64,000 nucleotides of DNA from Bigelowiella natans CCMP2755. Its lineage: Eukaryota > Cercozoa > Chlorarachniophyceae. Every line of letters starts with the position of its first letter. The stretch's first letter is position 1. The position numbers were made by a program, and so were the translations under genes. Positions 23,689 to 37,609 of this stretch are shown piece after piece. The stretch spans positions 1-64,000 of the forward strand of contig ADNK01000495.1 of the NCBI GenBank assembly GCA_000320545.1, read 5' to 3'. The notes beneath the pieces were generated by a model that was given only the letters and a program-made list of their open reading frames with translations, was not told where the DNA came from and made no database searches.

Positions 23689-25790
23689 TTAGTCTCTAGT
23701 GATGCGGGAAGCCGAAGAAGCTTCGAATCTATATTTCTGGCTTTGGTAAGATCCATTCGTTGCTGCAAGAATCTGATCCCAAGCTTCTTGGGAGATACCG
23801 ACTGGGAGTGGCAAGGAGGACGGAGGCGCTTTGGCATCCTTGACCTGTTCACGCGCCCACTCCAGTTGACCTAAATTTGATAGGCTACGCGTGGTAGTGA
23901 TAGGAGCAGGTGGTAGAGATGCGGGATGAGAAGCAGCAGAGGTTCTGTTCTCCTCCCTTTCTCTGGAATCTGTTGTACTATCTGATTCGTAGTTGATGGT
24001 TTCTTGAACGTCGTTGTGGATGGTGTTGCAAAAGACGTGGAGTGAGAGTGATTTCCGGAATGGCTCCTCGATCATGAGTCCGATTTCTTGTATTCCAAAC
24101 ATCGCCCACACAACCAGGGCGGTGACTGGAACCACCGAAAAGCCGAGGTTGGCCACCAGAGCAATAGGGAGCGTGAGACACCAAATTGTGAGAAATCTCG
24201 AAGTATGTCTTGCGTAGTTAAGTGGTACCGGAGTCTGAACAATTCGCTCACACGCACTGATTACTCCCGTGATTTCGTCTACCAGCTTCAGCATATGTAT
24301 TCTTTCTCTCGAGGAGTATCCTGCCGTACTACTCCCCCCCCCCCTCGTTTATTTTGGAGTCTGGAATGGAGTGAACTTCCCTTGCAATGAGGTTCGAAAT
24401 AAATAACGGCCGGTTCTCCACACGACGCATCCTCCGCACATCGCTGCGGTCAAGCAGTTTCCTCTCCAAATACGCAGTTTCTTGTTCCCTCGGTTGTGTG
24501 AGATGTTGCTTCAGAACAATTCCCATTGCACTAAGCAAGTGGCTTATTCTCCTCACACGCTCCTTGCCCGCGTGCCGCTCGTACATGGAAGCATATCGTA
24601 TCAATGTACGCGACTTGGCAATCAGCTGCTCCCAGAGCTTGCAGCCTTCCCAAAATCTGACACACACACGATTTTTACGGTGAAAAGGCGGGTTGCAAGA
24701 AACAATCTTAGGAGCCAGATTCTTCTAATTTTGTGGGTGCCACTTACCGGTTGTATGCGGCGTTTGTTCTGAAGACTAAGAGGAGACCGAGAGCTGGCGT
24801 AACAAGGGCTGGCGATGCGAATGCTGGGAGCTCAAACACGACGCTGTGAAAGATCGCGAGAGCTAATGACCAGACTACATGCACCTGATGGAGAGTGATG
24901 ACTTTAGACTCAATACTCCTGTGAAAACCGAGGAATTTTCATATTGAGGTTATTGAGGTTACGTACGACCGTGATAACACGCTTGATTCCTGCCAATGTT
25001 CGTGATCTCGGCATTGCTCGCAGGATATACAGCCAGTCGTTGGAGGAATATCGATAGGGCTGAGGAATCGCCAGAGTCTCACCCCTAACACACAACAGAA
25101 TTGTAGGAATTAGATGGGAAGCTCTATTCTCAGCACAGGATGGCGGGCTTAGCTACCGTTTCCCCTTGCGAACGACAACCTCCTCGCTTCTCGCATCTGT
25201 GTATATATACATAAAATGATACCCAGCACGAGAGTGCATTTATCAGAATAGAAAATGCAGTAAGCGCTTAATTTTGTATGGATAGGATATTGTACCAGAG
25301 ATAAAGTCACATCGATCTGCTCTCAATGATTCGGCGACGAATTGCGGAAGATGGTTGAGATTGTCGAGACCAAACGGAACATATGGTTCACGGGTTGGTG
25401 GGGGCGGAATTGTGAAGGGAGCTGCTAGAGGAAGAGAGGAAGGGAAACTTGAGACATCGAGGAGGCTCCTATTGGCCTTCTCAATGGTATTCTGTTCGTA
25501 TGTGCATCTGCGCCGATTCTTCGCTGCAGAAAGCTCAGCAGGCTGCGGTAGAAATTCAGGTTTGGAAGATTGATCCGTAGTGAAAGGCATTGTAGCTAGG
25601 GTCTTGGCCTTTAATATTACATCCTTGTAAGCCCAGAACATTTAAGGTATTAATGAAGGTTTGTTAACCATACCCTCCTCCTACTGATGAGCAGCCCTAA
25701 TTTGCTGCTGTAAACGATCTGCCGCGCCTGTTGCAGAGACTGACAAAGGAAGAAAAGAAGAAGAAGAAGAAGGAGCACCAATTTGCACAT
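23689..25790 (-). CDS. Bestrophin-family (UPF0187) anion channel with N-terminal signal peptide
   Basis: Exons on the minus strand: 25674-25790 (MCKLVLLLLLLFFLC, signal peptide), 25296-25623 (Pro/Ser-rich N-terminal region), 25157-25196, 24967-25084 (RYSSNDWLYILRAM), 24748-24908 (ALGLLLVFRTNAAYNR), about 24360-24656 (RFWEGCKLWEQLIAKSRTL), and 23689 to about 24305 (CERIVQTPVPLNYARH; EEPFRKSLSLHVFC), then a Ser/Pro-rich tail. These match bestrophin/UPF0187 landmarks in order: NDW, FRTN.AY.R, RwWEgrkLWg, the TPxPxxY segment and the (E)EPF motif. Bestrophins form pentameric chloride/bicarbonate channels. In algae, thylakoid bestrophins are linked to bicarbonate supply to carbon fixation, and the signal peptide would fit import into a complex plastid, but a plasma or ER membrane is also possible. 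The exon junction near 24310-24360, by a poly-C run, is unresolved. Confidence 0.85.
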
Positions 25791-26094
25791 GAGAATCTTC
25801 ATACAAATGTTTCATTTCAGTCTAAGCAGTACCTCTCTGGTTCCACGTCCATGTGCCATTGAGAGCGATGCACTAATTCCTAAGTGAATGTCATAAGGGC
25901 ATCGTGTGTTTTGTGCTATTTCCCGAGGTGTCGACGTTCCAAAGTGACTAAACAACTTAGTCATAAAGATATTTCAAACCTGGTAAAATCAGGAATATGA
26001 GGAAACAGAGCAGCTTCCTTGCCTTGCTTGAGGACTCCCATCTACCGATGGTACGTGGCGGAGAAACCATTCTACACGACTCTTGAAGGGTCGA

Positions 26095-26295
26095 CTATAA
26101 AGCTTTCCAGACCGTCATATCGTCTTTAGAAATGTAGTTGCTTGCTACTAATATGTAGCCAGCCTCGTCATGCAACGACACCTTTCCTGGGGCTACTGGC
26201 TTTTGTTCAGATGTGCAAGGAAGGAGGAACACGTTGAGGGAGATTCCGTTCCAGCTCCACGTTGCGCTACTATTTCTCTCTGGCGCAACTGAGAT
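26095..26295 (-). CDS. Orphan C-terminal exon of an unrecognised protein
   Basis: Behind an acceptor-like CTCAG at about 26297, a continuous frame reads VAPERNSSATWSWNGISLNV, then VSLHDEAGYILVASNYISKD and DDMTVWKAL before TAG at 26095-26097. It has protein-like composition (Trp, Tyr, Asn-Ser-Ser glycosylation site), unlike the surrounding repeat-derived frames. No upstream exon could be assigned with confidence, and no family was recognised. It could be a small gene head-to-tail with bestrophin or a pseudogene remnant. Confidence 0.3.
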   Translation of the reverse strand: MSVAPERNSSATWSWNGISLNVFLLPCTSEQKPVAPGKVSLHDEAGYILVASNYISKDDMTVWKAL

Positions 26296-26429
26296 AAAAT
26301 GAATTCCATTACACCTCTACGACATCAATTTTAGACTATTTTAAATCGTTGTACTCCTGTTTCTCGTGGCACTTCCAGAAAATTGTTGATATTTTCAGTT
26401 TGGACATAGTGAAAGCGAGGGCTGAGACT

Positions 26430-27600
26430 CCCAAATTGGTCTTCATTTTTCCAAAACGACATTCCTTAGTGTTAGCCGAAGCATATTTCGGAGATCAGAA
26501 AAACCCAGATCGTGTTTTCTTGTTCTGATGCACAATTTCTTGTTTGGCAACCAAAGAGCCAGCCACGAGATTTTGGCGGGAGGCGAATTCCATTGTTTGC
26601 ACCGAAAATTGTGCCAAAAAATGAGCAAAATGGGCCCAAGTTTGTGTACTCCCATCCCGAACCCTAACAAACCCTAGTCTAGGCGTGTGACCCTCGTCGT
26701 TCTCCTGTGCCGTTTTCCAACTTTCTCGTCGAAATTGCAACTCATGTTGTCGTTGTCGTTTTCTTCGACGGTTTTCACCAGCTAGCCAGCGCGTGCACCA
26801 ATTTTTCATCGTGCTGGTTTTCACACCAGTGAGTCCTCGTTTTCAGCTCGAGGCACCACGTTTCGCACGTTGCAAATGTCACACAAACACTTCGAAAGTG
26901 TGGCGATGAACAACTTTCACAAAGTTTCTTTCTTTGTTTCGTTCTTCCGAAAAGAGCAACTCAGCACACTCCGATGGTCCTTTCGCAGGTCCCCTTTTGG
27001 GACCAACTCGCTACTCGTTCAGTCCTTTCATGGTGTGTGTGCGATCGTGTGCACATGCATTGTTGGTAATGCTGCAATCGTGTGTCTGCGCGCTGTGCCA
27101 CCGTGCGCAGAGCTCCAGAGCTGCAGAGAGTGTCCCATGAAGTGAAGGCAAAAGCTGAGTTGCTGCATCACTGCACACAACGCGCTTGTTTTCTGGCCGA
27201 CGTTGGATTGCGTGAGTGTGTACGTGCAGCGCAGCATCGTCGATCGTGCATGCGAGCTTGAACTCACGTGCACAACAACCACGGCTTGTTTTCCTGCAAT
27301 TTGTTGCAGACATCGCAAGTCTTGAAGTTTTCTTGTTTTTCATCCTCACACATGCATGTGACGCATGCATTCATGGCCAACGCACACACAACATTTCTTT
27401 GTCACAGACAATGCACTACATTCGATCATGTCAGCAATTGTGACACCATGACAACGTGAGGTCTTAGTAGATTTGTTTCGCATGCACGTGCACACACACG
27501 CGCATGTAGCCACACATGACTAGATGACACACACACACACACACACATGCATGCATGCATGCATGCATCATCATACTAGAGGAGTGCGAGAAAAAGTTGC
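26430..27600. other. TGCA/CATG-rich island
   Basis: A gene-free 1.2 kb block dense in TGCA, GCATGC and CACATG words, with (AC)n and a (GCAT)n run at about 27547-27568. Open frames on both strands (for example minus 26824-26495 and 27370-27011) show no domain. Composition differs sharply from flanking genes and resembles the blocks at 36, 47, 52, 58 and 62 kb. Confidence 0.6.
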
Positions 27601-27635
27601 CGTGTGCTTACTAATTAAACCTAAACAATAAATCA

Positions 27636-28892
27636 TCATAGATTCCTCACGTAGTCAGAATACTGCCGATACAGTGTTGCGGTCAAATTATTCGAATATG
27701 GAGAAAGGCAGGAATGCCATTCCCATGCTATCAGAATAGATGCGTAGCGGCTCTCAGTTTCTATTTGAGATTTGATCCTCTCGAAAGGGGCAGGTGCACG
27801 TCCACACTTCTTCGGGTATATACACGGCTGTGGCCATCCCTCAAACAATTCCACATTGCTCCATGTCTGTCGACCTGCCGCTGTAGACGCAGCGCTGATT
27901 GCTTTCATCAAGTCTGATACATTTTGCAGAGAATTTCCTTGCCAACCCATCGAATCCTGGTTTGCGATGAAGTCGAAGCCTGGAGCGTTTGTGAACACAT
28001 CCCCCCAGAACGAGGCATATTCCTCGGCTGAAACAAAATGTTGGAAACCATGGAGCTCGGTATTTAAAACAGCATATGGCGAAGACCAAACCGTGACGTC
28101 GGATCTAAGTTTTTCTTTAATGGCAGAGGAGAAAGGCTCAAAGTAAAATTTCACGAGATCGTCCTTATTGTTCACCCATCCAGGGAGGTTGTTCTCTTCA
28201 AGGCCAGTATATATTCCAACAATAGAGCTTGTACTGTCTTCGAATTTCTCCCATATCTCCAATGCTATGCCAATTTGTAGCCTATTGAACATGTCAAAGT
28301 ACTCGGACTTGTTGGTAAAGTGAGCTCCGCCTCGAAAATCTGAACTAGGCATGGACATGCCCAGGTGGATCTTAAGACCGACTTCATTTGCCGCCTGTAG
28401 GAGATATCCTAATGATCCTCTGTCATTATCAATTCCTCGCTGATTGTAGCAGTGCGTTGGCTGTAAGGTCGTATTGTAGAAGACGTCGTAAGAGCCGAAG
28501 GGGCACCCGGTGACGTTGCGCACACCGTTAAATACAGAGCGAACAGCGAAAAATGTCATTCCTACGTCCTGTGTGCATACGGAACTTTTCAGGTATTAAC
28601 TCCGATAACAACGACTGTTTTGATAGTCGTGTTCAGGATAAATGAGTTATCGCTCGTTAAAGTAGCTTTATCTCACCTTCATTGCCTGAAACTCGTTTTT
28701 CCATTCTTGAACGCCAAACATCGCATTTGAGCTGTCAAGCGATAAGAATATGCCATCAAGAGCGTTTGTATTGCTCTTGTAAGGCGACGATTGAACGGGG
28801 TTAGTAGCTGTGATAAGCGAGATGAACCCTACGATAACCCCCAGCCATCTCACAAGGTTTCTGGACTCCATCAGGATTGCACCTCCCTCCAC
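27636..28892 (-). CDS. Secreted glycosidase-like protein (DUF4434-type)
   Basis: Two exons: about 28676-28892 (N-terminus with hydrophobic signal LGVIVGFISLITA, then GIFLSLDSSNAMFGVQEWKN) and 27636 to about 28569 (DVGMTFFAVRSVF; LLQAANEVGLKIHLGMS; FEDSTSSIVGIYTGLEE; WSSPYAVLN; FDFIANQDSMGW; TWSNVELFEGW; LIAWEWHSCLSPYS). The order of W..E...M.., a helix before KIHLG, the IxGxYxxxE strand and late QDxxG and N(V)E strands is that of DUF4434 proteins, predicted TIM-barrel glycoside-hydrolase-like enzymes. The Glu of TGLEE and the Glu of NVELFEGW are plausible catalytic positions by barrel geometry (inference). Several NxS/T sites fit a secreted glycoprotein. The start may be Met 28892 or 28871. 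Substrate unknown. Confidence 0.72.
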
Positions 28893-29035
28893 ACCTAATT
28901 AATGTCCATGTTGTCGCAGTTTGTAGAAATGGCCTATGTATGCCCATTATCTGCCTGCCGCAACATGAAAATAGCACTTGTACATATCCCAATGTCTATG
29001 TCGCAGAATAGATTTCGGCTGCTCTGTTCTCAACT

Positions 29036-31543
29036 ATGAGTGGCGGCTGTCGACGTGGAGTCCACGTGTTCATCGCAGCAGTGGTGTTCCTGGTTGTCCT
29101 CCTGGCAACAGCAACCTCTATTCTCTCGTCTGTCGGAGATGCTTCGACCTCGCCTTCATTAGCAGCAAAGCTTGCTGTCGTAGTGAAACCAAGGGCGTTT
29201 TCCCATTCGATAAGCAGAGTAAAACCTTTTTCCGAACCTGTATCCTTTTCTCTAAAAGTTGTCAAATGAATTTATTATCAGGGGAGCTGCAACCGTCCAA
29301 CACGTTCTACCCTGGTGAAGGTTCGATACCCAAGCTGTTGATTTTCAAAAAAAGTCCCAATTTATTCCACCGTATGTGAATGTTTGGTTCAGAGCACAAC
29401 TGGCAGGAGGGAAGCTCTCGTAAGTAGTCTTACGGGCTTACAGACGTCAACATGAAAACATCATGAAAGGCAGCAGCAAATTTCTTCGATTGAAGATATG
29501 ATAATTCGTCCTTTATATGCACTAACACTCTACGGCTTGGCAGGGTGGGCTGATGTTGGCAACGACTGCAGGGCTTTCGCTCTCTTTACCGAAGGATGCA
29601 CAGGCGTTAAATCCCGAAATAGTCGTTGGTATCGTTACACCACACTCATTCCACAACGTTGTAAAATACTCCTACATCTCTGAAGCCTCACAAATTTCCC
29701 ATTCATTAGAATCGTACCGCGACATAAAGCCTCGCAATATCGTCATCACGGGCGCAAACAGTGGCATTGGGTGTGCATGATATTCTGAACCATCCGGAGA
29801 ATTTCGTTTATGACGTTTCCCCTCACTTAATACCTCTCAGAAGAAGCGCGGCTCGCATGTTAGCTGCGGCTGGGCACAATGTTTACGCCGTTTGTCGCAC
29901 TATGGAGAAAGCACAAGCGGTATTAACTTCATCATAATTCACCTTGGCTACAGTGTACGACATCGGTTTCCTTGTTGATTACTATAAAGACTGTCGAGGA
30001 ACTAACGACAAGCCTTGGAGAAAATATGCGAGGAAGGCTGTTCCCCCTCGCATGCGACCTTGCTGACTTGGATTCCGGTTGCCTTCAACATTAACAAAAT
30101 GAAAGCTCCGCCAATCTTATAATGATAATTTCTTACTTTCCTCTTCTTCAGTCCGGAAGTTTGTAACGCATTACAAAAGCCTCAACATCCCCTTGAATGT
30201 AAGCAATTCCCTTTAAGACAACGACGCAAAGAATGAATCTTCGCTGGTCTTGCAGGTTTTGGTAGCAAATGCTGGTCTTTCACTTAACGCAAATAACAAA
30301 GATGTCGAAGCTCCTCGCACGAAGGATGGATTCGAGCTTACGGTACGTTTTGAATGAGTTACTTTCCTTCAACCAATGCCTTCAATATCATAAGGAATAT
30401 TATCGGCAAAAATACATCGATGTTTTTCCTTATTATTTAAAAACTCGAACCGTGCGTTCTTACAAGGTGGGAACGAACTATCTTGGGCACTTTTTGTTAG
30501 TGAATCTCCTTGTTGATGAGCTTGAGAAAGCAGGTCAGTTAGCATTCGGTCGAATGACGATATTCAGCAGCCTGTATTCTCGATTTACAACGTATAATGC
30601 ACTAAGATGAATGTACACTGCTCTGTCACGCAAGACTCTTGTCTCCAAGCAGATGATGAGCTACTTTAACGTAATAATCACTACAGGCAAAGACTCGCGA
30701 ATAGTGATCACCGGATCAGAGGTTGGAAGATCGAGGGGAAAACATCCCAAATATAAGTGTTGTCAGTTACTGTGTTTCTCCAAACTGACACGTATTGATA
30801 TCTAGCACGTACCCTCCTCCTCCTCCTCCTCCTCCTCCTCCTACTACTACTACTACTACTATTACTACCAACTCGTTTTCTTCTTCTCCTCTATCGTTGC
30901 CCCTTCACTCGGTGCAGTTTGCATGGTAGAAGTAGTAGTAGTAGTAGTAATAGTAGTAGCAGCAGTAGTAGCAGTATATCTCTAGCCAGCAGAACGCATC
31001 ATATACAACAACCGTGCTCTTATGATATAAAAGGTTCATGATCCTGAGAGTCCTGGAGGGAGAGTAGGCTCCTTGGCGTCTCTCGGAGACTTAAGGTGAA
31101 GATGGTGTTGGAGCTCCTCTCGCGATGTTGTTGTCTGCCCTGTTGTTACCATAACTAATCTACTCGCACAGTTCTCTACATACTGCACACTTTTCTCGCA
31201 AAACCTTTATCTGCTATGCTTCTCCACGCAGCGGGCTGGAAAACAAAGGCGCGATGATCGATGGCGGTGATGATTATTATTCTCCCACTTTGTTACTCTC
31301 CGATGCCGTCATATATGTGTATGCTCATCACCGTGATATAGGGTATGGCGCCCAATATGTAGATCGTCCGTTTGGAATAGTGACGTTTTGCTGATATTAA
31401 TTGTGTCGCAATGTTCTCGTTGATTGTGCGTAATTTGTCAATGAATACCCTCGTTTGCAGGCAAGTTCGATCCTGATAAAGCCTACAAAGACTCTAAGCT
31501 AGCAGATCTTATGTAATCACCCGACTCATTATTACATATAAGC

Positions 31544-31581
<38 letters not shown>

Positions 31582-32010
31582 CTTTCTCTTTGAGCATGCA
31601 ACACAGACAAATTCTACGTGTCATTCATTCATTCGTCACTTATCGAGACGAAGTAACAGCATTCGATGATCAATTACAGGTTTGCACTAGAGCTGCAGCG
31701 ACGTCTTAAGGCAAAAGGCTGCACAACGACTGTGAATTCATTTGGACCTGGTACATAGGGTTGGTTCGTGATAATATGTAGTTCAGAAGTAGTGTTGCCC
31801 CTTTATCGGCCTTAATGCCTTAAACTAAAATTCAGGGGTAGCAGATTTTTGAAGCAGCATATATATTAGCTTGTTTTGCGTCTTCTGCTAATGTTCAGAT
31901 ACAGCCATGCTAACCCGAAATATAATTAAGTTCTCACTTGTTGCTTTTGTGACGATGTTGTGAAGGGATAAACTGTTCTGAACATATCGTCACTCATCTG
32001 CGATATCGCA

Positions 32011-32069
<59 letters not shown>

Positions 32070-32501
32070 AATTCGTATCTCTGATATAAACCGCAGGTCT
32101 GATCACGCGATCTGGGTTTTTCCGCAACCAGGATCAGGTCTTCAGTAAGCTGTTCGATTTTGCAGCCTCGGTACGGAGCGTGAGCTATGAGAGCCATGTG
32201 CCTCACGTTATTAATTTTACAATCCCATCGTGGCGAAATCTAAACGAATCTCTGCTTCTTCATACTTCTGGTTTTCACCGCTCAGGATATCTTTCGTGTA
32301 ACCGAAACCGTGGACTTTGGAGGCGCGTGCATTGTATACATGGCGTTGTCCCCCGATCTTGAAAGTGTAGGTGGAAAGTGGTATAACGCCGTCCAGGTAT
32401 TTAATTTTACCTGCTACAATCGTCATAGTAGTAGGTAGTAGAAGCAATAGTAGAAATGGAGGGGATGGCGGTCTAAAAGTAGCACCGCCTAAGCTTCATA
32501 A

Positions 32502-32547
<46 letters not shown>

Positions 32548-32677
32548 TATACATATTCCTTCTTAGCCTGGAAAGCCTGTATTTGAGGAATTACTGCCGT
32601 CAAAGGAAGCTAGGGATGAAGGCAAGGCTGCAAGGCTGTTTGACATATCCTCGAATCTTGTTGGAACAATGACATAA
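29036..32677 (+). CDS. Light-dependent protochlorophyllide oxidoreductase (POR) family protein with multipart presequence
   Basis: About 16 exons. Exon 29036 to about 29239 encodes a signal peptide (FIAAVVFLVVLLATATS) and a Ser/Lys-rich stretch. Small in-phase exons add NRPTRSTL and STTGRREAL, then GGLMLATTAGLSLSLPKDAQ. The enzyme follows: NIVITGANSGIG (NADPH-binding Rossmann), HNVYAVCRTMEKAQ, LVANAGLSLNA, TKDGFELT, VGTNYLGHFLLVNLL, RIVITGSE, HDPESPGGRVGSLASLGDL, GLENKGAMIDGG, FDPDKAYKDSKLADLM (catalytic Tyr/Lys of YxxxK), NSFGPGLITRSGFFRN, and C-terminal FDISSNLVGTMT with TAA at 32675-32677. The long segment between GDL and YKDSK is diagnostic of POR rather than a generic SDR. POR reduces protochlorophyllide to chlorophyllide using light and NADPH at plastid membranes. 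The Cys of the usual PGC motif after the catalytic helix is Leu here (GPGL), so activity or paralogue status should be tested. Confidence 0.85.
30813..30968. repeat. (CCT)n, (CTA)n and (AGT)n trinucleotide repeats in a POR intron
   Basis: CCT then CTA repeats (about 30813-30865) and, about 60 bp later, the near-complementary AGT/AGC repeats (about 30928-30972). The inverted relation could fold the intron transcript into a hairpin. Confidence 0.75.
31544..31579. repeat. (AT)n microsatellite in a POR intron
   Basis: Uninterrupted AT repeat of about 18 units between the exon encoding YKDSK and the next exon. Confidence 0.8.
32012..32070. repeat. (TC)n(TG)n compound microsatellite in a POR intron
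   Basis: TC repeat of about 20 units followed by TG repeats, upstream of the exon that encodes LITRSGFFRN. Confidence 0.8.
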
Positions 32678-32911
32678 AAGATGATGGTGCATCGAAAGTG
32701 AACGACACACATAAGCTGTTGTAGCTCGACCCTTTTGCGTAGAAAGAGTATAGATGGAGCGTGTTTAGTCTAAGATTGTATTTTACAAGGTATCTCTCAA
32801 CGCAAATATGCACGAATGCAACACTTGTGCTCAACTTTGTAACAAATTAAATATTCGCCACGAGACGCTGGTTTACAAATATAGTGAATAGATTTGCACA
32901 TCATCTTCCTC

Positions 32912-32957
<46 letters not shown>

Positions 32958-33436
32958 TTCTTTCTCTCACCCTGTTTATGTTTGTGTGCGCATGTCGTGG
33001 CGTAACATGACCTTTCTGCGCTATCTGAACGGTAGAGATGCCACTTGAATATACCATTTCTGCTCCTGAATCACTTCTATCTATCGTTAGCATAATGAAA
33101 TTAGCATGCGCATACCGCACTTTATGCATTTTTACACATAAAGCTAGCTGCGAATGACGAACGTTTGTCCATATGTGTGTGCATAGCCGGTATATCGGTG
33201 CAATGTAACAAATATATATACACACATCTTTATGTAACTGTGCGTGATACTCATACCCAACGCTTTGGTGGCCACAAACGTACGTACATACACATCGCCG
33301 CATGTGCCACGTGCAGTGTCCTGCTGTACTATTCATGATTTCAGCGTACATACATGAAGTGCACACACATGAGGAAATAATCGTTGCGATGTGCTATGAT
33401 GATGCCAAAACTATTGCTTCGGTGACTACTAAAGTA
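32678..33436. other. Convergent spacer with (CT)n tract
   Basis: Between the converging POR and BiP genes. It holds a CT repeat at about 32908-32956 and otherwise AT-rich sequence with TGCA words. The 189-codon minus frame across it encodes repeat-derived Arg-Glu polymer and is not called. Confidence 0.5.
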
Positions 33437-35552
<2,116 letters not shown>

Positions 35553-37609
35553 CGTGGAGGAGGTCGTAGATAGCAGCTACGAGCACTTTTGAGTTGAGTA
35601 TCAAGGACGATTGTATGTCGATTGAAATATGTCTCCCTCTCAACACCATGCACCCGCTCCGCCGACGCCAGCATGAGATGAATTGCGTCAGCATCTGCAT
35701 GCTGACTGGAACCTCGGGCGCAGAAGAAGCGAGAAGCGTTTCCGGGAATCTTCGGAGAAGAGCAGGCAGTCAGCGCAGTCAGCGCTTCGTTACATGTACG
35801 AGAAGTCGGTTAGTAGCGGGTACTAGCAGCATCATTACATGCACCACAATTTTTTGAATTTTTGAAACATCGCTCGCGCGTGCGTTTGAAGCGACAACGG
35901 AGTCTAGCACAAATCATCAGTGCAAAGTTTGCTAAGACCCTTTTCATTTTGACGTGAATATTTTCATCGATGAAACATGCATGTTTTTTTTGTCCAAAGT
36001 GAACCGCCCACCGCACATGAAAATCCATGTTGCTGCATTCACATGTTGCACTAGCAGCTAGAGCAACATGGATTTTCATGATCACTTTGGACCAAAAAAT
36101 TGTGGATGTTTCATGGATGAATTTGCACCACCGCGTGCGTGGCATGTGACATGCACACAACACACACATGTTGTGCACACCTGGACACCATGTCCACATG
36201 CAGTGGCACACATCATCAACTGCTGCGTGCGTGCTAGCGTGCACTCCATTGCCACGTCTAGCTAGATGGAAATGCAGTCCACCATCATCACGTTCGTGTC
36301 GTTCATTGTTCATTCCAGCATTGTTCATTGTCAATTCGCAACACGCATCAACAATCATCTGGCAATTGTCATCTGGTCACACGCACGTGATGTGTGTCAG
36401 TGCATGCCCTCATTGTCCGCAGCCACAGATCTAGAGATGCTTGTCCTGATCGACCTGGTGATGTGTGCGTTGCGTGATCGAATCATCTTCACGTTGCGTT
36501 CTCGCATGCGCATCATTGAATTGATCGACTCTTTGCCACTCTGGCACTGACCACTTTCTTGCACCGTGCTCGCCAAATGACTGGCATGGAAAACATGCTG
36601 GCATGCGCCGCACCAGCCTAGCAGCTAGCCAGCAGCCAACGAAGCCCTCTGGCTTGCTAGCTAGCCCTAGAGCCCTGCTGCATGCATCGCATGCTTTGTT
36701 TGCATTGGCACAATGCACAAATGCAACTGCTCATCATGCCACAGCACATGCATGGCAACGTCGTCAGACGCTGTGTTCGATCGATCAATGCCTGTATGGT
36801 TCACCGACCTGGAACCCAGCTAGCCGCCAGTTCGAAAGTGCCAGAGTGTGCCAGGAGTGCTCGCGATGATGCATCGAGAATCAACGTTCTAGCTCTGTCT
36901 GCTCAAATCAAAATTGTGCGTCCGTCTAGCCATAGCCAAGCGTGTGAAATCAGTCGATCATGCAGCGACGATCGAATGAAACCAATGAGCAGCTAGCTAA
37001 GAGCAGCGGGCACAAGCTACGTGCAGCTTGAACATGGCTGTCCAGACGGGTCAAGCTAGCAAGTCTGCGAATGCATGAGGAAGCGCATGTGCGCTACATT
37101 TGTCAAGTATGCAAGCACAAATGACAATTCTCACGATGTGCGCGCTCTGCATTCATTCATCAGAGCAAATAAAGGTCTTTGTGTGTACGTGTGTGTGTGC
37201 GCGCGCATGGAAATGTCGCAGCACACTTCACTACGAGAAATTCATGTAATCCGAAAAAGGGGATGATTTATATTCTGGAAATTTTAATAACACTAAGGTC
37301 TAGAAGCTATCATTTTACAACAACATGCTATTATCAGTAGGTTTATCCGACTGACTGACCCCCCTACGGGCATAACTTCTTCATCATTTACAAATCTGGA
37401 ACGTTCGTGTAATAATTGTTTCGACACATGTTTAAGGTGGGATAGATATCCTCTGAGGAAGGTCGTAAGTGAATCCATAGTGAGAATGAAAAAGATTTTC
37501 CTCCATCAACAATTATCCCCTTGATTCTGTCGCTCCTATTCCACAGTTGCGTTCATTTGTTCTGCAGGTTTGACTACTGCCACTACACCTGCTTTAGCCG
37601 AACTTATGA
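35553..37609. other. 2 kb gene-free TGCA/CTAG-rich island
   Basis: Upstream of BiP and downstream of uL10. Very rich in TGCA, GCATG and CTAGCTAG words from about 35800 to 37230. Contains the long inverted repeat at 35963-36121. Open frames on both strands (such as minus 36358-35810) have no domain and mirror the word bias. The BiP promoter should lie at its left end. Confidence 0.6.
35963..36121. repeat. Imperfect inverted repeat, 60-70 bp arms, 27-bp loop
   Basis: Left arm 35963-36034 and right arm 36062-36121 are reverse complements with a few indels: right AGCAACATGGATTTTCATG pairs perfectly with the left, then CACTTTGGAC, then a run of A/T, then ATGTTTCAT and GATGAA. The transcript would form a long hairpin. 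It could be a MITE, two inverted fragments of one repeat, or a small-RNA precursor. Confidence 0.8.

Noticed and set aside
26495-26824. 109-codon minus frame, basic
   Set aside because: No domain, no splice context, inside a compositionally biased spacer.
32797-33366. 189-codon minus frame
   Set aside because: Contains an Arg-Glu polymer from a CT repeat, no domain, lies between convergent gene ends.
35810-36358. 182-codon minus frame
   Set aside because: Spans the inverted repeat and the TGCA island; Cys/His/Met-rich composition follows from the word bias.
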